64,000 nucleotides of DNA from Enterobacter ludwigii (GTDB lineage Bacteria; Pseudomonadota; Gammaproteobacteria; Enterobacterales; Enterobacteriaceae). Below the pieces are notes generated by a model that saw nothing but the letters and a program-made list of their open reading frames with translations, had not been told where the DNA came from and ran no database searches. This document shows, in pieces, positions 44,301 through 53,000 of this stretch (positions are counted from its first letter, which is position 1; every line of letters begins with the position of its first letter). The position numbers and the translations under genes are program-made. The stretch covers positions 1,364,001 to 1,428,000 of the forward strand of contig NZ_CP017279.1 in NCBI RefSeq assembly GCF_001750725.1, given 5' to 3'.

Positions 44301-45241
44301 CGCTGACCGAACTGAAAGAGGCGCTGAAAGGTAAAGTCCAGGAGACGCTTTCTGCGGTGGCTGATGACGGTATCGAGCAGAGCGGATTGCACATCTGGAG
44401 CTTTGGAGAGCTTCCGGAAAGCTATGAGCAAAAACGCGGCAACTACAGGGTGAAGGCCTGGCCTGCACTGGTGGATGAGCGTGACAGCGTGGCCATCAAA
44501 CTCTTTGATAATCCACAGGAACAACAGCAGATGATGTGGCGTGGTCTGCGTCGTTTGCTGCTGCTTAATATTCCGTCACCGATTAAATATCTGCACGAGA
44601 AGTTACCGAACAAAGCCAAGCTTGGCCTCTACTTTAACCCGTACGGTAAAGTGCTGGATCTGATTGACGACTGCATCTCCTGTGGCGTGGACAAGCTTAT
44701 CCACGAGGCGGGCGGTCCGGTCTGGTCAGAAGCGGAGTTTGCGGTACTGCATGAGAAAGTCAGGGCAGAACTGAACGACACCGTGGTCGACATTGCGAAA
44801 CAGGTCGAGCAGATCCTCACCACCGTGTTCAATATCAACAAACGCCTGAAAGGGCGCGTGGATATGACCATGGCGCTGGGGCTGTCGGACGTGAAAGCGC
44901 AGATGGCCGGGTTAGTGTACCGTGGATTCGTTACCGGCAACGGCTTTAAACGCCTTGGCGATACGTTGCGTTATCTGCAGGCGATCGAAAAACGTCTGGA
45001 GAAAATGGCTATCGATCCGCATCGTGACCGCGCGCAGATGCTGAAAGTGGAAAGCGTGCAGAAGGCATGGCAGCAGTGGCTCAACAAATTGCCGCCGGCG
45101 CGCCGTGACGATGAAGACGTGCAGGCGATCCGCTGGATGATCGAAGAGCTGCGCGTCAGCTTCTTTGCCCAGCAGCTCGGTACGCCGTATCCCATTTCGG
45201 ATAAACGTATTTTGCAGGCAATGGAGCAGATTTCGGCGTAA
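41339..45241 (+). CDS. hrpA: HrpA, DEAH-box RNA helicase
   Basis: HrpA is a DEAH-box ATP-dependent RNA helicase involved in mRNA processing and in rescuing collided ribosomes. The 1300-residue length is that of the family. Walker A is GETGSGKTTQLP starting at residue 100, the DEAH box IIDEAHERS follows, then SATID (motif III) and QRKGRCGR (motif VI), with a helicase-associated region and a long C-terminal domain. It diverges from azoR and is followed by a stem-loop. Confidence 0.97.
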   Translation: MTEQQKLTFPMLLQQLDSLMLRDKQRFARRLHGVKKVKNPDAQQAIYQEMAKEIEQAAGKVVLREAARPEITYPENLPVSQKKQDILDAVRDHQVVIVAGETGSGKTTQLPKICMELGRGVKGLIGHTQPRRLAARTVANRIAEELQTQPGGCIGYKVRFSDHVSDNTMVKLMTDGILLAEIQQDRLLMQYDTIIIDEAHERSLNIDFLLGYLKELLPRRPDLKIIITSATIDPERFSKHFNNAPIIEVSGRTYPVEVRYRPIVEDADDTERDQLQAIFDAVDELGNESAGDILIFLSGEREIRDTADALSKRDLRHTEILPLYARLSNSEQNRVFQPHSGRRIVLATNVAETSLTVPGIKYVIDPGTARISRYSYRTKVQRLPIEPVSQASANQRKGRCGRVSEGICIRLYSEDDFLSRPEFTDPEILRTNLASVILQMTALGLGDIAAFPFVEAPDKRNIQDGVRLLEELGAITTDEQASAYKLTPLGRQLSQLPVDPRLARMVLEAQKHGCVREAMIITSALSIQDPRERPMDKQQASDEKHRRFHDKESDFLAFVNLWNYLGEQQKALSSNQFRRQCRVDFLNYLRVREWQDIYTQLRQVVKELGIPVNSEPAEYREIHIALLTGLLSHIGMKDADKQEYTGARNARFSIFPGSGLFKKPPKWTMVAELVETSRLWGRIAARIDPEWVEPVAQHLLKRSYSEPHWERAQGAVMATEKVTVYGLPVVGARKVNYSQIDPALCRELFIRHALVEGDWQTRHAFFRENLKLRAEVEELEHKSRRRDILVDDEALFEFYDQRISHDVISARHFDSWWKKASKETPDLLNFEKSMLIKEGAESVSKLDYPNFWHQGSLKLRLTYQFEPGADADGVTVHIPLPLLNQVEESGFEWQIPGLRRELVIALIKSLPKPVRRNFVPAPNYAEAFLGRVTPLELPLLDSLERELRRMTGVTVDRDDWHWDQVPDHLKISFRVVDDKNKKLQEGRSLTELKEALKGKVQETLSAVADDGIEQSGLHIWSFGELPESYEQKRGNYRVKAWPALVDERDSVAIKLFDNPQEQQQMMWRGLRRLLLLNIPSPIKYLHEKLPNKAKLGLYFNPYGKVLDLIDDCISCGVDKLIHEAGGPVWSEAEFAVLHEKVRAELNDTVVDIAKQVEQILTTVFNINKRLKGRVDMTMALGLSDVKAQMAGLVYRGFVTGNGFKRLGDTLRYLQAIEKRLEKMAIDPHRDRAQMLKVESVQKAWQQWLNKLPPARRDDEDVQAIRWMIEELRVSFFAQQLGTPYPISDKRILQAMEQISA

Positions 45242-45253
45242 CGTCGGGTGTTC

Positions 45254-45276
45254 GCCCTCTCTCTGTGAGTGAGGGC
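45254..45276. terminator. hairpin between hrpA and O-methyltransferase
   Basis: GCCCTC (45254-45259) and GAGGGC (45271-45276) form a short stem between the converging hrpA and methyltransferase genes. There is no strong T-run, so it is a modest terminator candidate. Confidence 0.4.
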
Positions 45277-45284
45277 ATCTGCGT

Positions 45285-45944
45285 TTAGCGATTCACCACG
45301 GCCAGGGTAAAGCCATCCCAACCTTTACTGCCCACCGTTTGTAGCGCGGTCGCCGTCAGGCGCGGGTTATCTCCGATCATCTCAATAAATCGTCTGACGC
45401 CCTGTACGCGGGCATCGTCGCTTTGCGCGTTAATCACTTCGCCATCCCGGACCACATTATCCCCGACGATCAGCGTTCCCGGGCGTGAGTAGTACAGTGC
45501 CCACTCCAGATACCCCGGATTGTTTGGCTTATCGGCATCGATAAAGATCAGGTCGAACGGCGGAATATCACCGATGTGTTCAAGAGAGTGCAGGGCCGGG
45601 CCTTCAATGAGCTCAATCCGATCGCTGAGCCCCGCCAGCTGGATATTCTGACGTGCAACACGGGCATGGATGGGGTCCGCTTCGAGGGTGATCAACTTCC
45701 CGTCAGGTGGCAGCGCACGCGCCATCCAGATAGTGCTGTAGGCGCCCAGCGTGCCGATTTCAAGGATCCGCCGTGCCTGCGTCATGCGGACAAAAAGCGC
45801 CAGCAACTGCCCTTGATTTGGCGCGACATCGTGTTCGGGTAAACCGGCACGCTGGTTGTTTTCCAGCACCCGCTGGAGGGTATCATCCTCGGGAATGAGT
45901 GAAGAGATCATGTAATTATCGACTGCAGACCACTGTTGTTGCAT
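45285..45944 (-). CDS. class I SAM-dependent O-methyltransferase
   Basis: This 219-residue protein is a cation-dependent catechol-type O-methyltransferase. The SAM-binding segment is RILEIGTLGAYSTIWMARALP, and FDLIFIDADKPNNPGYLEWAL contains the metal-binding Asp residues. ATG 45944 follows AGGAGT; the longer upstream frame is Cys/Arg-rich and noncoding-looking. It is the last gene downstream of a tripartite efflux operon and might modify a phenolic substrate, though a link is not proven. Confidence 0.9.
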   Translation of the reverse strand: MQQQWSAVDNYMISSLIPEDDTLQRVLENNQRAGLPEHDVAPNQGQLLALFVRMTQARRILEIGTLGAYSTIWMARALPPDGKLITLEADPIHARVARQNIQLAGLSDRIELIEGPALHSLEHIGDIPPFDLIFIDADKPNNPGYLEWALYYSRPGTLIVGDNVVRDGEVINAQSDDARVQGVRRFIEMIGDNPRLTATALQTVGSKGWDGFTLAVVNR

Positions 45945-46032
45945 AGATTGACTCCTGAGTGGCAAACACCGGGTTGCGCTGCGATCCGGTTTTCGCCCCC
46001 TCCATGCCGGAGAGGGCCTGTGGGGTATCAGG

Positions 46033-47412
46033 TCACGCGTTGCTCCAGCCTCCGCCCAGTGCTCTGTACAAATCAACCTGCGCCAGCAGCAGGTTATTTT
46101 TGACCTGCACGACGCTGGTTTGTACCGAGAACAGCGTGCGCTGGGCATCCAGCACATCCAGGTACGACGAATAGCCGTTGCGATAGCGGTTTTGCGCTAT
46201 GCGCAGCGTCTCTTGCGCCACATCTTGTTGGGCAAGCAGCTCCGTCAGTTGTTCCTGATAGCGCGTGATGGCATCAAGACTGTTATTGACCTCGGCAAAG
46301 GCGTTACGGACGGTTTTTTCATAACTGTAAAGCGCCTGGTTGCGCTGGGACTGCGAAATATCCACCTGTGCGTTCAGCGCCTGGCGGTTGAGCAGCGGAG
46401 CAAGAATGCTGCCGCCGACGCTCCAGAGCTGCAGCGGGTTGTCGAGTAAGCCGGAAAGCGTGCGTTCCTGTATCGATCCGGTTGCAGTCAGGTTGATCGA
46501 CGGCAGCAGGCTGGCGCGTGAGGCAGCCAGCGAGGCATCAGCCGCAACCAGTTGCTTTTCAGCCTGCACAATATCCGGACGGCGATTAAGCAGCGAGGAG
46601 GGCAGTTGCGAGGGCAATGTCAGGGGCGTCAGGGCCGCGAAGCTTTCACTGCGCGCGACCTCGCCCGGGTTGCTCCCCAGCAGCAGGCTCAGGGCGTTCT
46701 CCTGCTGTGCAATCTGATGCTGCAGCAGGGGAACCTGCGCCCGCGTGGAGCGCAGTTCGGAGTCGGACTGCATCAGTTCCAGGCGTGAACTGTAGCCCGT
46801 TTCAAACTGGCGTTTAGCGAGAGTGAATGCCTCTTCCCGGGACTTCAGCGTGGAGCGGGTGACGCGAAGCTGTTCATCGAGGGACAGCAGGGTGATATAG
46901 CCGGAGGCGACCGAGGACGCCACGGTAAGATCTGCTGCCGCCGCCGCGGCTTTCTGCGCGTCCAGCGAGGCTTCAGCCGCATTCGCGGTGCTGCGGTTTA
47001 CGCCCCAGATATCGACATCATAGCTGGCGGTAAGGCTGCCTTTATACAGGCTGCTGTAGATCGGCAGACCGGTGGCAGCAGATTGTGTCCGCGCGCGGGT
47101 GCCCGTGACGCCAGCATCCAGCGACGGAAACAGGCTGCCGTCGGCCGCGTAGACCCGCGCCTGATACTCGTTAATCCGTTCGCGGGCAATCAGCACGTCG
47201 CTGTTGTTCTTAAGCGCCAGGTCCACATAGCGGTTCAGATTATTGTCGTGGAAATTACGCCACCAGAGCTGTTCTGCAGGGCTTGCCGGGCCTGCTGTTG
47301 CTCGCCATTGTGTGGGGATGTGCAGCGACGGCTGCGCCGGTTTCACGTCGACCGACTGGCAACCGGCCAGCACGGTCATGATCATCAGAACGGCTATCGG
47401 GCGAAGGGTCAT
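46033..47412 (-). CDS. efflux outer-membrane lipoprotein (NodT/OprM family)
   Basis: This 459-residue protein forms the outer-membrane channel of a tripartite pump. It has a lipoprotein signal (LMIMTVLAGCQSVD, Cys18) and duplicated OEP domains with family motifs (NRYVDLALKNNSDVLIARERI; SLLNRRPDIVQAEKQLVAAD). The stop lies close to the O-methyltransferase gene and the start overlaps the adaptor gene by 4 bp. Confidence 0.93.
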   Translation of the reverse strand: MTLRPIAVLMIMTVLAGCQSVDVKPAQPSLHIPTQWRATAGPASPAEQLWWRNFHDNNLNRYVDLALKNNSDVLIARERINEYQARVYAADGSLFPSLDAGVTGTRARTQSAATGLPIYSSLYKGSLTASYDVDIWGVNRSTANAAEASLDAQKAAAAAADLTVASSVASGYITLLSLDEQLRVTRSTLKSREEAFTLAKRQFETGYSSRLELMQSDSELRSTRAQVPLLQHQIAQQENALSLLLGSNPGEVARSESFAALTPLTLPSQLPSSLLNRRPDIVQAEKQLVAADASLAASRASLLPSINLTATGSIQERTLSGLLDNPLQLWSVGGSILAPLLNRQALNAQVDISQSQRNQALYSYEKTVRNAFAEVNNSLDAITRYQEQLTELLAQQDVAQETLRIAQNRYRNGYSSYLDVLDAQRTLFSVQTSVVQVKNNLLLAQVDLYRALGGGWSNA

Positions 47413-48491
47413 TGCTTCGCCTCCCGCGTATCAATGGTCACCTGCACCGACATGCCCGGACGCAGAAGCTGATAGGCTTCCTGGTCACCCAATACTTCAA
47501 TTCGCACCGGAATACGCTGGGCAATTTTGACAAAGTTACCCGTGGCGTTATCCGGCGTGATGGCGCTGAACTCAACGCCGGTTGCCGGAGAGATGCTCTC
47601 CACGCAGCCCTGATAGGCCTTATCATTTAATGCATCGACGGTGAATTTCACCGGCTGACCCACCCGAAGCTCCGCCAGCTGCGTCTCTTTAATATTGGCG
47701 ATCACCCAGTGCTGAGGCGGCACGAGGGTGGTGAGGTGGGTTCCGGCGGTAACGTAAGCGCCCAGACGAACGGCGATCTGACCAAGCTGGCCGTCGCGAG
47801 GCGCCACAATGCGCGTGTTTTGCAGGTCAATTTGCGCCAGCTCCAGCGCCGCTTTGGCGTTTTCCACATCCGCCTCCAGCGCGCCGCGATTGACGATCAC
47901 CGTTTGCAGATCCTGGCGCGACATTTCCAGCGTGGCTTTCGCCTGGTCAATGTCGGCGCTGCCCTGGGCTGCGCTTGCCAGCGCGGCGTCGCGCTCACGG
48001 ATAGACAGTGAACCATCCGCCGTCAGGTCCTTTACGCGCTTCAAATCTGCCTGGGATTTCAGACTCTGGGCGCGGGCATTTTTCAGAGCCGCTTCGTTTT
48101 TGGCGATCACCGCTTCGGCGCTTTTGCGCTGTTGCAGGTTGTTGTTCAGGGCGGCAATCTTCATCGCCAGCTGCGCTTCGGCCTGATGCACCCGCTGGCG
48201 GTAGATACGGTCATCAATCTGCAGCAGCAGCTCGCCCTTTTTGACCCGGTCGAAATCCTGCACCTTCACCTCAGTGATATAGCCGTTAACCTGCGGGCTG
48301 ATAAAGGTCGTCTGTCCGCGCACGTAGGCATTATCAGTAAACTGCGAGTGGCGGGTGAACGGGGGTAGCTGCCAGGCGTAGAGGATCACCAGTACGCCGA
48401 CAATACCGATTGCCGCCGCGGTGAAAACCGAAACGATACGAACATTTTTACGGGTGTTGGCCTGCTCTTTAGCGGCATCCTGCTGACTCAT
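47409..48491 (-). CDS. HlyD/EmrA-family periplasmic adaptor
   Basis: This 360-residue membrane-fusion protein has one N-terminal membrane anchor (VFTAAAIGIVGVLVILYAW), a split lipoyl domain (VNGYITEVKVQDFDRVKKGE and RIVAPRDGQLGQIAVRLGAYV) and a long coiled coil between. It is of the type that serves MFS pumps such as EmrB. It lies 31 bp after the MFS gene and overlaps the outer-membrane gene. Confidence 0.93.
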   Translation of the reverse strand: MSQQDAAKEQANTRKNVRIVSVFTAAAIGIVGVLVILYAWQLPPFTRHSQFTDNAYVRGQTTFISPQVNGYITEVKVQDFDRVKKGELLLQIDDRIYRQRVHQAEAQLAMKIAALNNNLQQRKSAEAVIAKNEAALKNARAQSLKSQADLKRVKDLTADGSLSIRERDAALASAAQGSADIDQAKATLEMSRQDLQTVIVNRGALEADVENAKAALELAQIDLQNTRIVAPRDGQLGQIAVRLGAYVTAGTHLTTLVPPQHWVIANIKETQLAELRVGQPVKFTVDALNDKAYQGCVESISPATGVEFSAITPDNATGNFVKIAQRIPVRIEVLGDQEAYQLLRPGMSVQVTIDTREAKQ

Positions 48492-48522
48492 AACATCTCC
48501 AGAGAAATCATCTTCATATTCA

Positions 48523-50175
48523 TTACTTGTTGCCTGTTGCCTTCTTCAGGGCCATACGGGCAGTCAGGCGCAGGCGCAGCAAGCGCCATAAAATCCAGAC
48601 CAGGGTGGCGGCGGCAATGCTCGCCGTCAGTAAATAAGTATCGTTATAAGCCAGAATATTTGCCTCAAGCGATGAAACCGTTTGCAGCTGGGTGATGGCC
48701 TGGGTGCCCAGCAGCGAGCTGTCGCCAATCAGGCTCCGGTACAGCCCGGTGTAAGCCTGAATACGGTCATTCACCAGCGGGTTCAGGGTTGTGAGCTGAT
48801 CGGCCAGCATGCTGGAGTGGTATTTCTCGCGCCAGGTCTGGAAGGTCCCCAGGATGGCAGAGCCGAGCAGGCCGCCGAGGTTCTGGCTCATGCCAAACAT
48901 CACCGAGAAGCTCACCAGGTTGCGCGGATCGGCGATAACCCCGCCAATCGCAGCCAGCATGGCGGGCGCGAGGAAGAAGGCGCTGCCGAAGCCCAGCAGG
49001 AACTGGCTGAGCATCAGCTGGTCCGGGCGGGTCAGGTTGTTCGACTGGCTGTCCAGCAGGGAGGCAACAATCATGAGCGCCAGCGAGGTAATGATCGGCC
49101 ACGCCAGTTTTGTGGGCTTGATGGTCAAACAGCTGGTCACAATCCCGCAGACAATACCGGCAAAAATAGACCACGCCAGGTGGGTCATCTGCTCATTCTG
49201 CAGGCCGACATACTGCAGCCAGCCGATAACGCCGGTGTTTTGCTCCGCCAGCACGATGCGGATCAGCAGCATAATGAGCCCGAGACGCACGATGCTGCCG
49301 CTCGACAGCCAGCGGGTATTCAGCAACGGGTTAGAACGGTTATGTTCAAACACGATCGCAGACACGATTAATACCAGCGCTAATGCCAGCGACCAGCCGA
49401 TCCACGGCGCTTCAAACCACCAGTAAAGACGGCCTAAGGAGAGCACAGCGCAGAGCAGCGCCATCCCCGGGGCCAGTAAAAAGAAGGTGATGAAGTCTTT
49501 TTTCTCGAAGACCTTGCGCCGGTCGCCAGGAGGCAATTTCAACGCTATCACGCAGGCCAGTGAAATGAGCGCCAGCCCGAGCTCAAAGAAGTAAAGCCCG
49601 CGCCACTCGTCAAGCTGCAGCAGCTCGGTCGAAAAGAGGCGGGCGAGGGGGATGGCGAGCGATGACCCGGTAATCCCGATGGTCAGTGCCTTCAGACGGT
49701 GTTTCGCGGGCCAGGCCTGTATCTGGTAGTAAATACCGAGGGAGCTGAGCGCGGCGGCCACCATCCCGTGTGCGGCACGCACCATCAGCGCGGAGCTGAG
49801 ATCGTTTACAAACAGGTGGAAAAAGGTGACCAGCACATACAGCACCAGAAAACCTTCCGTGAAGGCGCGCAAACCATACTGCTGGCGGAATTTCACCAGC
49901 AGCAGGTTGATGGAGATGTTGGTCATTACATACACCGCCGGGAGCCAGGCGATTTCTGTCGACCAGGCCCCGAAGGTCCCCTGCAGATTTTGCAGATTGG
50001 CGGTGACCACCGCATTACCCAGCGCCCCCGTCAGGCACACCAGCAGACCGACAACCCCGTAGGCAATCCGTTTTGGCGTGCTGTGTTCTGGCGTGGAGGG
50101 CGAACCCAAGAGGGCGGGTTTCTCATGAGGCTGCCACTCGCGAGGAGCATAAGGGTCGCGTTCGGGCAGGCGCAT
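48523..50175 (-). CDS. MFS efflux transporter (DHA2/EmrB-like, 14 helices)
   Basis: This 550-residue major facilitator protein is the inner-membrane pump of the tripartite system. A polar N-terminus of about 35 residues precedes the first helix (IAYGVVGLLVCLTGALGNAV); the length fits 14 membrane segments. The family exports drugs and phenolics by proton antiport. It is the promoter-proximal gene of the operon MFS-adaptor-channel, possibly continuing into the O-methyltransferase gene. Confidence 0.92.
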   Translation of the reverse strand: MRLPERDPYAPREWQPHEKPALLGSPSTPEHSTPKRIAYGVVGLLVCLTGALGNAVVTANLQNLQGTFGAWSTEIAWLPAVYVMTNISINLLLVKFRQQYGLRAFTEGFLVLYVLVTFFHLFVNDLSSALMVRAAHGMVAAALSSLGIYYQIQAWPAKHRLKALTIGITGSSLAIPLARLFSTELLQLDEWRGLYFFELGLALISLACVIALKLPPGDRRKVFEKKDFITFFLLAPGMALLCAVLSLGRLYWWFEAPWIGWSLALALVLIVSAIVFEHNRSNPLLNTRWLSSGSIVRLGLIMLLIRIVLAEQNTGVIGWLQYVGLQNEQMTHLAWSIFAGIVCGIVTSCLTIKPTKLAWPIITSLALMIVASLLDSQSNNLTRPDQLMLSQFLLGFGSAFFLAPAMLAAIGGVIADPRNLVSFSVMFGMSQNLGGLLGSAILGTFQTWREKYHSSMLADQLTTLNPLVNDRIQAYTGLYRSLIGDSSLLGTQAITQLQTVSSLEANILAYNDTYLLTASIAAATLVWILWRLLRLRLTARMALKKATGNK

Positions 50176-50377
50176 AACGTCTTTTACCTTAGAAAAAATT
50201 GAATAATGAGTGGGCTAACGATTCTACGTTTGCCGCAAATGATAATTCAAGTGAATATGATTTTCGCAGGTTAATCAAATGTTGAAGAACAGGTTAAGGA
50301 AAAAGAGCGGCCCGGAAGGCCGTTGTTTTGTCGATCTGAAGTCGTTAATCTGAACCTGAGCAACTGAGGACATCACC

Positions 50378-51181
50378 ATGGTTCAGACGCATTTTCCCCT
50401 TCTGCCGGAGTCAACCCTGGCGGCAATCAACACGGTCGGCCAGTGGCTGGCACAGGATGATTTGGGCGATACCCGCGACGTGGCGGCGGTTGACAGGGTT
50501 ATTCTGGCCGGAAACGCGGTGATGCCGACCATCGACGCTGCCTGCCGTATTGCCGCTGAACACGACGTTCCGTTACTGATTAGCGGAGGGATTGGCCATT
50601 CGACCGCGTTTTTGTATGCGGCCATCGCTCAGCATCCGCGTTATCACACTGTCCCGGTAACGGAGCGAGCGGAAGCAAGCATTCTGGCCGATATTGCCCG
50701 CCAGTTCTGGCAGATCCCTGATGCGCACGTGTGGGTTGACGATCAATCAACCAACTGCGGAGAAAACGCGCGTTTTAGCTGGAACATGCTCAAACAGCAT
50801 CATCAGACGTCCGGGCGCGTGCTGGTCGTGCAGGATCCGACCATGCAGCGCCGCACGATGGCAACCTTTGCCCGCGTGTGCCGTGACGAGTCTGCTTCGC
50901 CGCAGTGGGTCAGCCACCCGGGCTATACACCGGTGCTGAAAAATGGCGAAAACGGGCTGGTGTTCAGCGGGGAGAGCGCTGGCCTCTGGCCGGTAGAGCG
51001 TTATCTCTCGCTCATTTTAGGCGAGCTTCCGCGACTCTGTGATGACATGAACGGCTATGGCCCGGCCGGGCGTGATTTTATTGCACACGTTGAATTCCCC
51101 GACGAGGTGACTGCAGCGTGGGCACGGTTAAAGCAGGATCCTGTGCTTACGGATGCCCTGAATCACCGGTCGCTTCTCTGA
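50378..51181 (+). CDS. ydcF: YdcF, DUF218 protein
   Basis: This 267-residue protein matches E. coli YdcF, including VILAGNAVMPTIDAACRIA, LLISGGIGHSTAFLYAAIAQ and WPVERYLSLILGELPRL. DUF218 proteins have a Rossmann-like fold; YdcF is reported to bind SAM, but its activity is unknown. ACTGAGGA precedes ATG 50378. It follows hrpA on the E. coli chromosome, so the efflux genes have been inserted or retained between the two here. Confidence 0.93.
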   Translation: MVQTHFPLLPESTLAAINTVGQWLAQDDLGDTRDVAAVDRVILAGNAVMPTIDAACRIAAEHDVPLLISGGIGHSTAFLYAAIAQHPRYHTVPVTERAEASILADIARQFWQIPDAHVWVDDQSTNCGENARFSWNMLKQHHQTSGRVLVVQDPTMQRRTMATFARVCRDESASPQWVSHPGYTPVLKNGENGLVFSGESAGLWPVERYLSLILGELPRLCDDMNGYGPAGRDFIAHVEFPDEVTAAWARLKQDPVLTDALNHRSLL

Positions 51182-51201
51182 GCAGAGGCCGTTTGCGGTT
51201 T

Positions 51202-51223
51202 TCCCCTCTCCGCGGAGAGGGGA
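51202..51223. terminator. perfect palindrome between ydcF and gapC
   Basis: TCCCCTCTCCG followed directly by CGGAGAGGGGA is a 22-bp perfect palindrome between two converging genes. It can form a strong stem in both transcripts, and the plus-strand sequence before it (GGTTTT) gives an A-run on one side. It is a likely bidirectional mRNA 3' end. Confidence 0.55.
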
Positions 51224-51229
51224 CAGGCA

Positions 51230-52231
51230 TTACAGCGAGGCGAATTTGTCCAGCGTGCGCACCAGCTGGGTGACGAAACCGTATTCGTTGTCATACCAGG
51301 CGACGGTTTTCACCAGTTGCAGATCGCCAGCCTCTGAAACTTCGGTCTGTGTGGCGTCAAAGACAGATCCAAAGTGGGAGCCGATCACATCAGACGAAAC
51401 AATCTCTTCATCGGTATAACCAAAAGATTTATTCCCCTGTGTCGCTTTTTTCAGCGCGGCGTTGATCTCCTCAACGGTGACCTTTTTACCCAGAATCGAG
51501 ACCAGCTCGGTCACTGAACCGGTTTTCACCGGTACGCGCTGGGCGTGGCCTTTCAGCTTGCCGCTGAGGGCCGGAATCACCAGACCGATGGCTTTGGCCG
51601 CCCCGGTGGTGTGCGGAATGATATTCTCCGCCGCGGCGCGTGAGGCGCGAAGATCTTTCCCGCGCGGGCCATCCACCAGCGCCTGCGTGCCGGTATAGGC
51701 GTGAATGGTTGTCATGGTGCCCACTTTTATTTCAAACGCATCGTGCAGGGCTTTTGCCAGTGGGGCGAGGCAGTTGGTGGTACAGGAAGCAACGGAGATA
51801 ATCGTATCACTGGCGTCAATGGTATCGTCATTCACGTTATACACGATGGTTTTCATCTCACCGGCAGGGGCAGAGATCAGCACTTTTTTGGCACCGGCCT
51901 CGAGGTGTGCCTGTGATTTTTCTGCCGACGTGTAGAAGCCTGTGCATTCCACGACGATATCGACGCCCGCGGCTTTCCACGGGATATGTTTTGCCTCTTT
52001 TTCGGCGTATACGGCGATAGTTTTTCCGTCAACAATCAGGGCGTCTTCGGTGAAATCTACGCTCCACGGGAAGCCACCGTAGTTGGAATCATGCCTGAGC
52101 AGATAAGCCAGTACTTTGGGAGAAGTAAGATCGTTGATGGCGACGACGGTGTTGCTGTCCTGGGTTTCAAGAAGGCGACGCAGGACAAGGCGTCCTATGC
52201 GTCCAAATCCGTTAATGCCAATTTTACTCAT
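51230..52231 (-). CDS. gapC: GapC, glyceraldehyde-3-phosphate dehydrogenase
   Basis: This 333-residue enzyme is a second, GapA-like phosphorylating GAPDH. The NAD fold begins [14 protein letters not shown], and the catalytic Cys150 lies in [15 protein letters not shown], with the His in IHAYTGTQ. In E. coli K-12 gapC is interrupted and counted as a pseudogene; here it is intact, with no stop or frameshift. Neighbours ydcF and cybB support the gapC rather than gapA assignment. Confidence 0.92.
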   Translation of the reverse strand: MSKIGINGFGRIGRLVLRRLLETQDSNTVVAINDLTSPKVLAYLLRHDSNYGGFPWSVDFTEDALIVDGKTIAVYAEKEAKHIPWKAAGVDIVVECTGFYTSAEKSQAHLEAGAKKVLISAPAGEMKTIVYNVNDDTIDASDTIISVASCTTNCLAPLAKALHDAFEIKVGTMTTIHAYTGTQALVDGPRGKDLRASRAAAENIIPHTTGAAKAIGLVIPALSGKLKGHAQRVPVKTGSVTELVSILGKKVTVEEINAALKKATQGNKSFGYTDEEIVSSDVIGSHFGSVFDATQTEVSEAGDLQLVKTVAWYDNEYGFVTQLVRTLDKFASL

Positions 52232-52420
52232 GGTGTACTCCTGTGAACGCGTCTTTGCGACAGTTTGAACTCATCCAGGCTTAGACCATCACGGACAGGG
52301 CGGCAATTGAAGAAGCTTCATGCGAGGGGAAGTATTTGAAAAACCATACAGAAAAATTAATGAATTTTTAAGGAAAGGGGATTATGTTGGCGCGATATCG
52401 GTTATTTATCAGGAAATCTC

Positions 52421-52951
52421 ATGCGTACTAAATATACAAGCCTGCAAATTGCTATCCACTGGCTGGTGTTTTTGTTAATCATCGTCGCCTACTGCGCGAT
52501 GGAGTTCAAAGGCTTCTTCCCACGCACCGCCCGGCCGGTAATCAACATGATCCACGTTTCGTGCGGCATCTCTGTACTGGTGTTGATGGTGACGCGTTTA
52601 GTGGTTCGCCTTAAATTCCGCGCACCGCCGATTGAACCGAAACCAAAACCGATGGTGACCGGACTGTCCCATCTTGGCCATCTGGTGGTGTATCTGCTGT
52701 TCATCGCGTTGCCGCTGATTGGTATTGTCATGATGTATAACCGCGGCACTGACTGGTTAGCCTTTGGTCTGGTGATGCCGCACGCGGCAGAATCGAATTT
52801 TGATCTGGTCGACGTTCTGAAAGAGTGGCACGAGACGCTGGCCAACGTGGGGTACGTTGTGATTGGTCTGCATGCGATGGCGGCGCTGATGCATCACTAT
52901 TTCTGGAAAGACAACACCCTCCTGCGCATGATGCCAAAAAAACGCCAGTAA
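52421..52951 (+). CDS. cybB: CybB, cytochrome b561
   Basis: CybB is a four-helix di-heme membrane cytochrome that oxidises ubiquinol and gives electrons to superoxide. The 176-residue protein has four hydrophobic segments and candidate heme histidines at 13 (AIHW), 45 (NMIHV), 137 (KEWHE) and 151 (GLHAM). It is divergent from gapC as in E. coli, and a strong terminator follows. Confidence 0.95.
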   Translation: MRTKYTSLQIAIHWLVFLLIIVAYCAMEFKGFFPRTARPVINMIHVSCGISVLVLMVTRLVVRLKFRAPPIEPKPKPMVTGLSHLGHLVVYLLFIALPLIGIVMMYNRGTDWLAFGLVMPHAAESNFDLVDVLKEWHETLANVGYVVIGLHAMAALMHHYFWKDNTLLRMMPKKRQ

Positions 52952-52963
52952 CCCATAACAACG

Positions 52964-52994
52964 AGCCCTGCAGCAGTCTGCAGGGCTTTTTTTT
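52964..52994 (+). terminator. Rho-independent terminator after cybB
   Basis: AGCCCTGCAG (52964-52973) and CTGCAGGGCT (52978-52987) form a perfect 10-bp stem around CAGT, followed by a run of eight T. It is a textbook terminator for cybB and lies just before the converging oxidoreductase gene. Confidence 0.92.
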
Positions 52995-53000
52995 AGCGTT

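Noticed and set aside
48682..49371. Plus-strand frame of 229 codons inside the MFS gene
   Set aside because: Antisense to membrane-protein coding sequence; Gln/His-rich composition is typical of a shadow frame.
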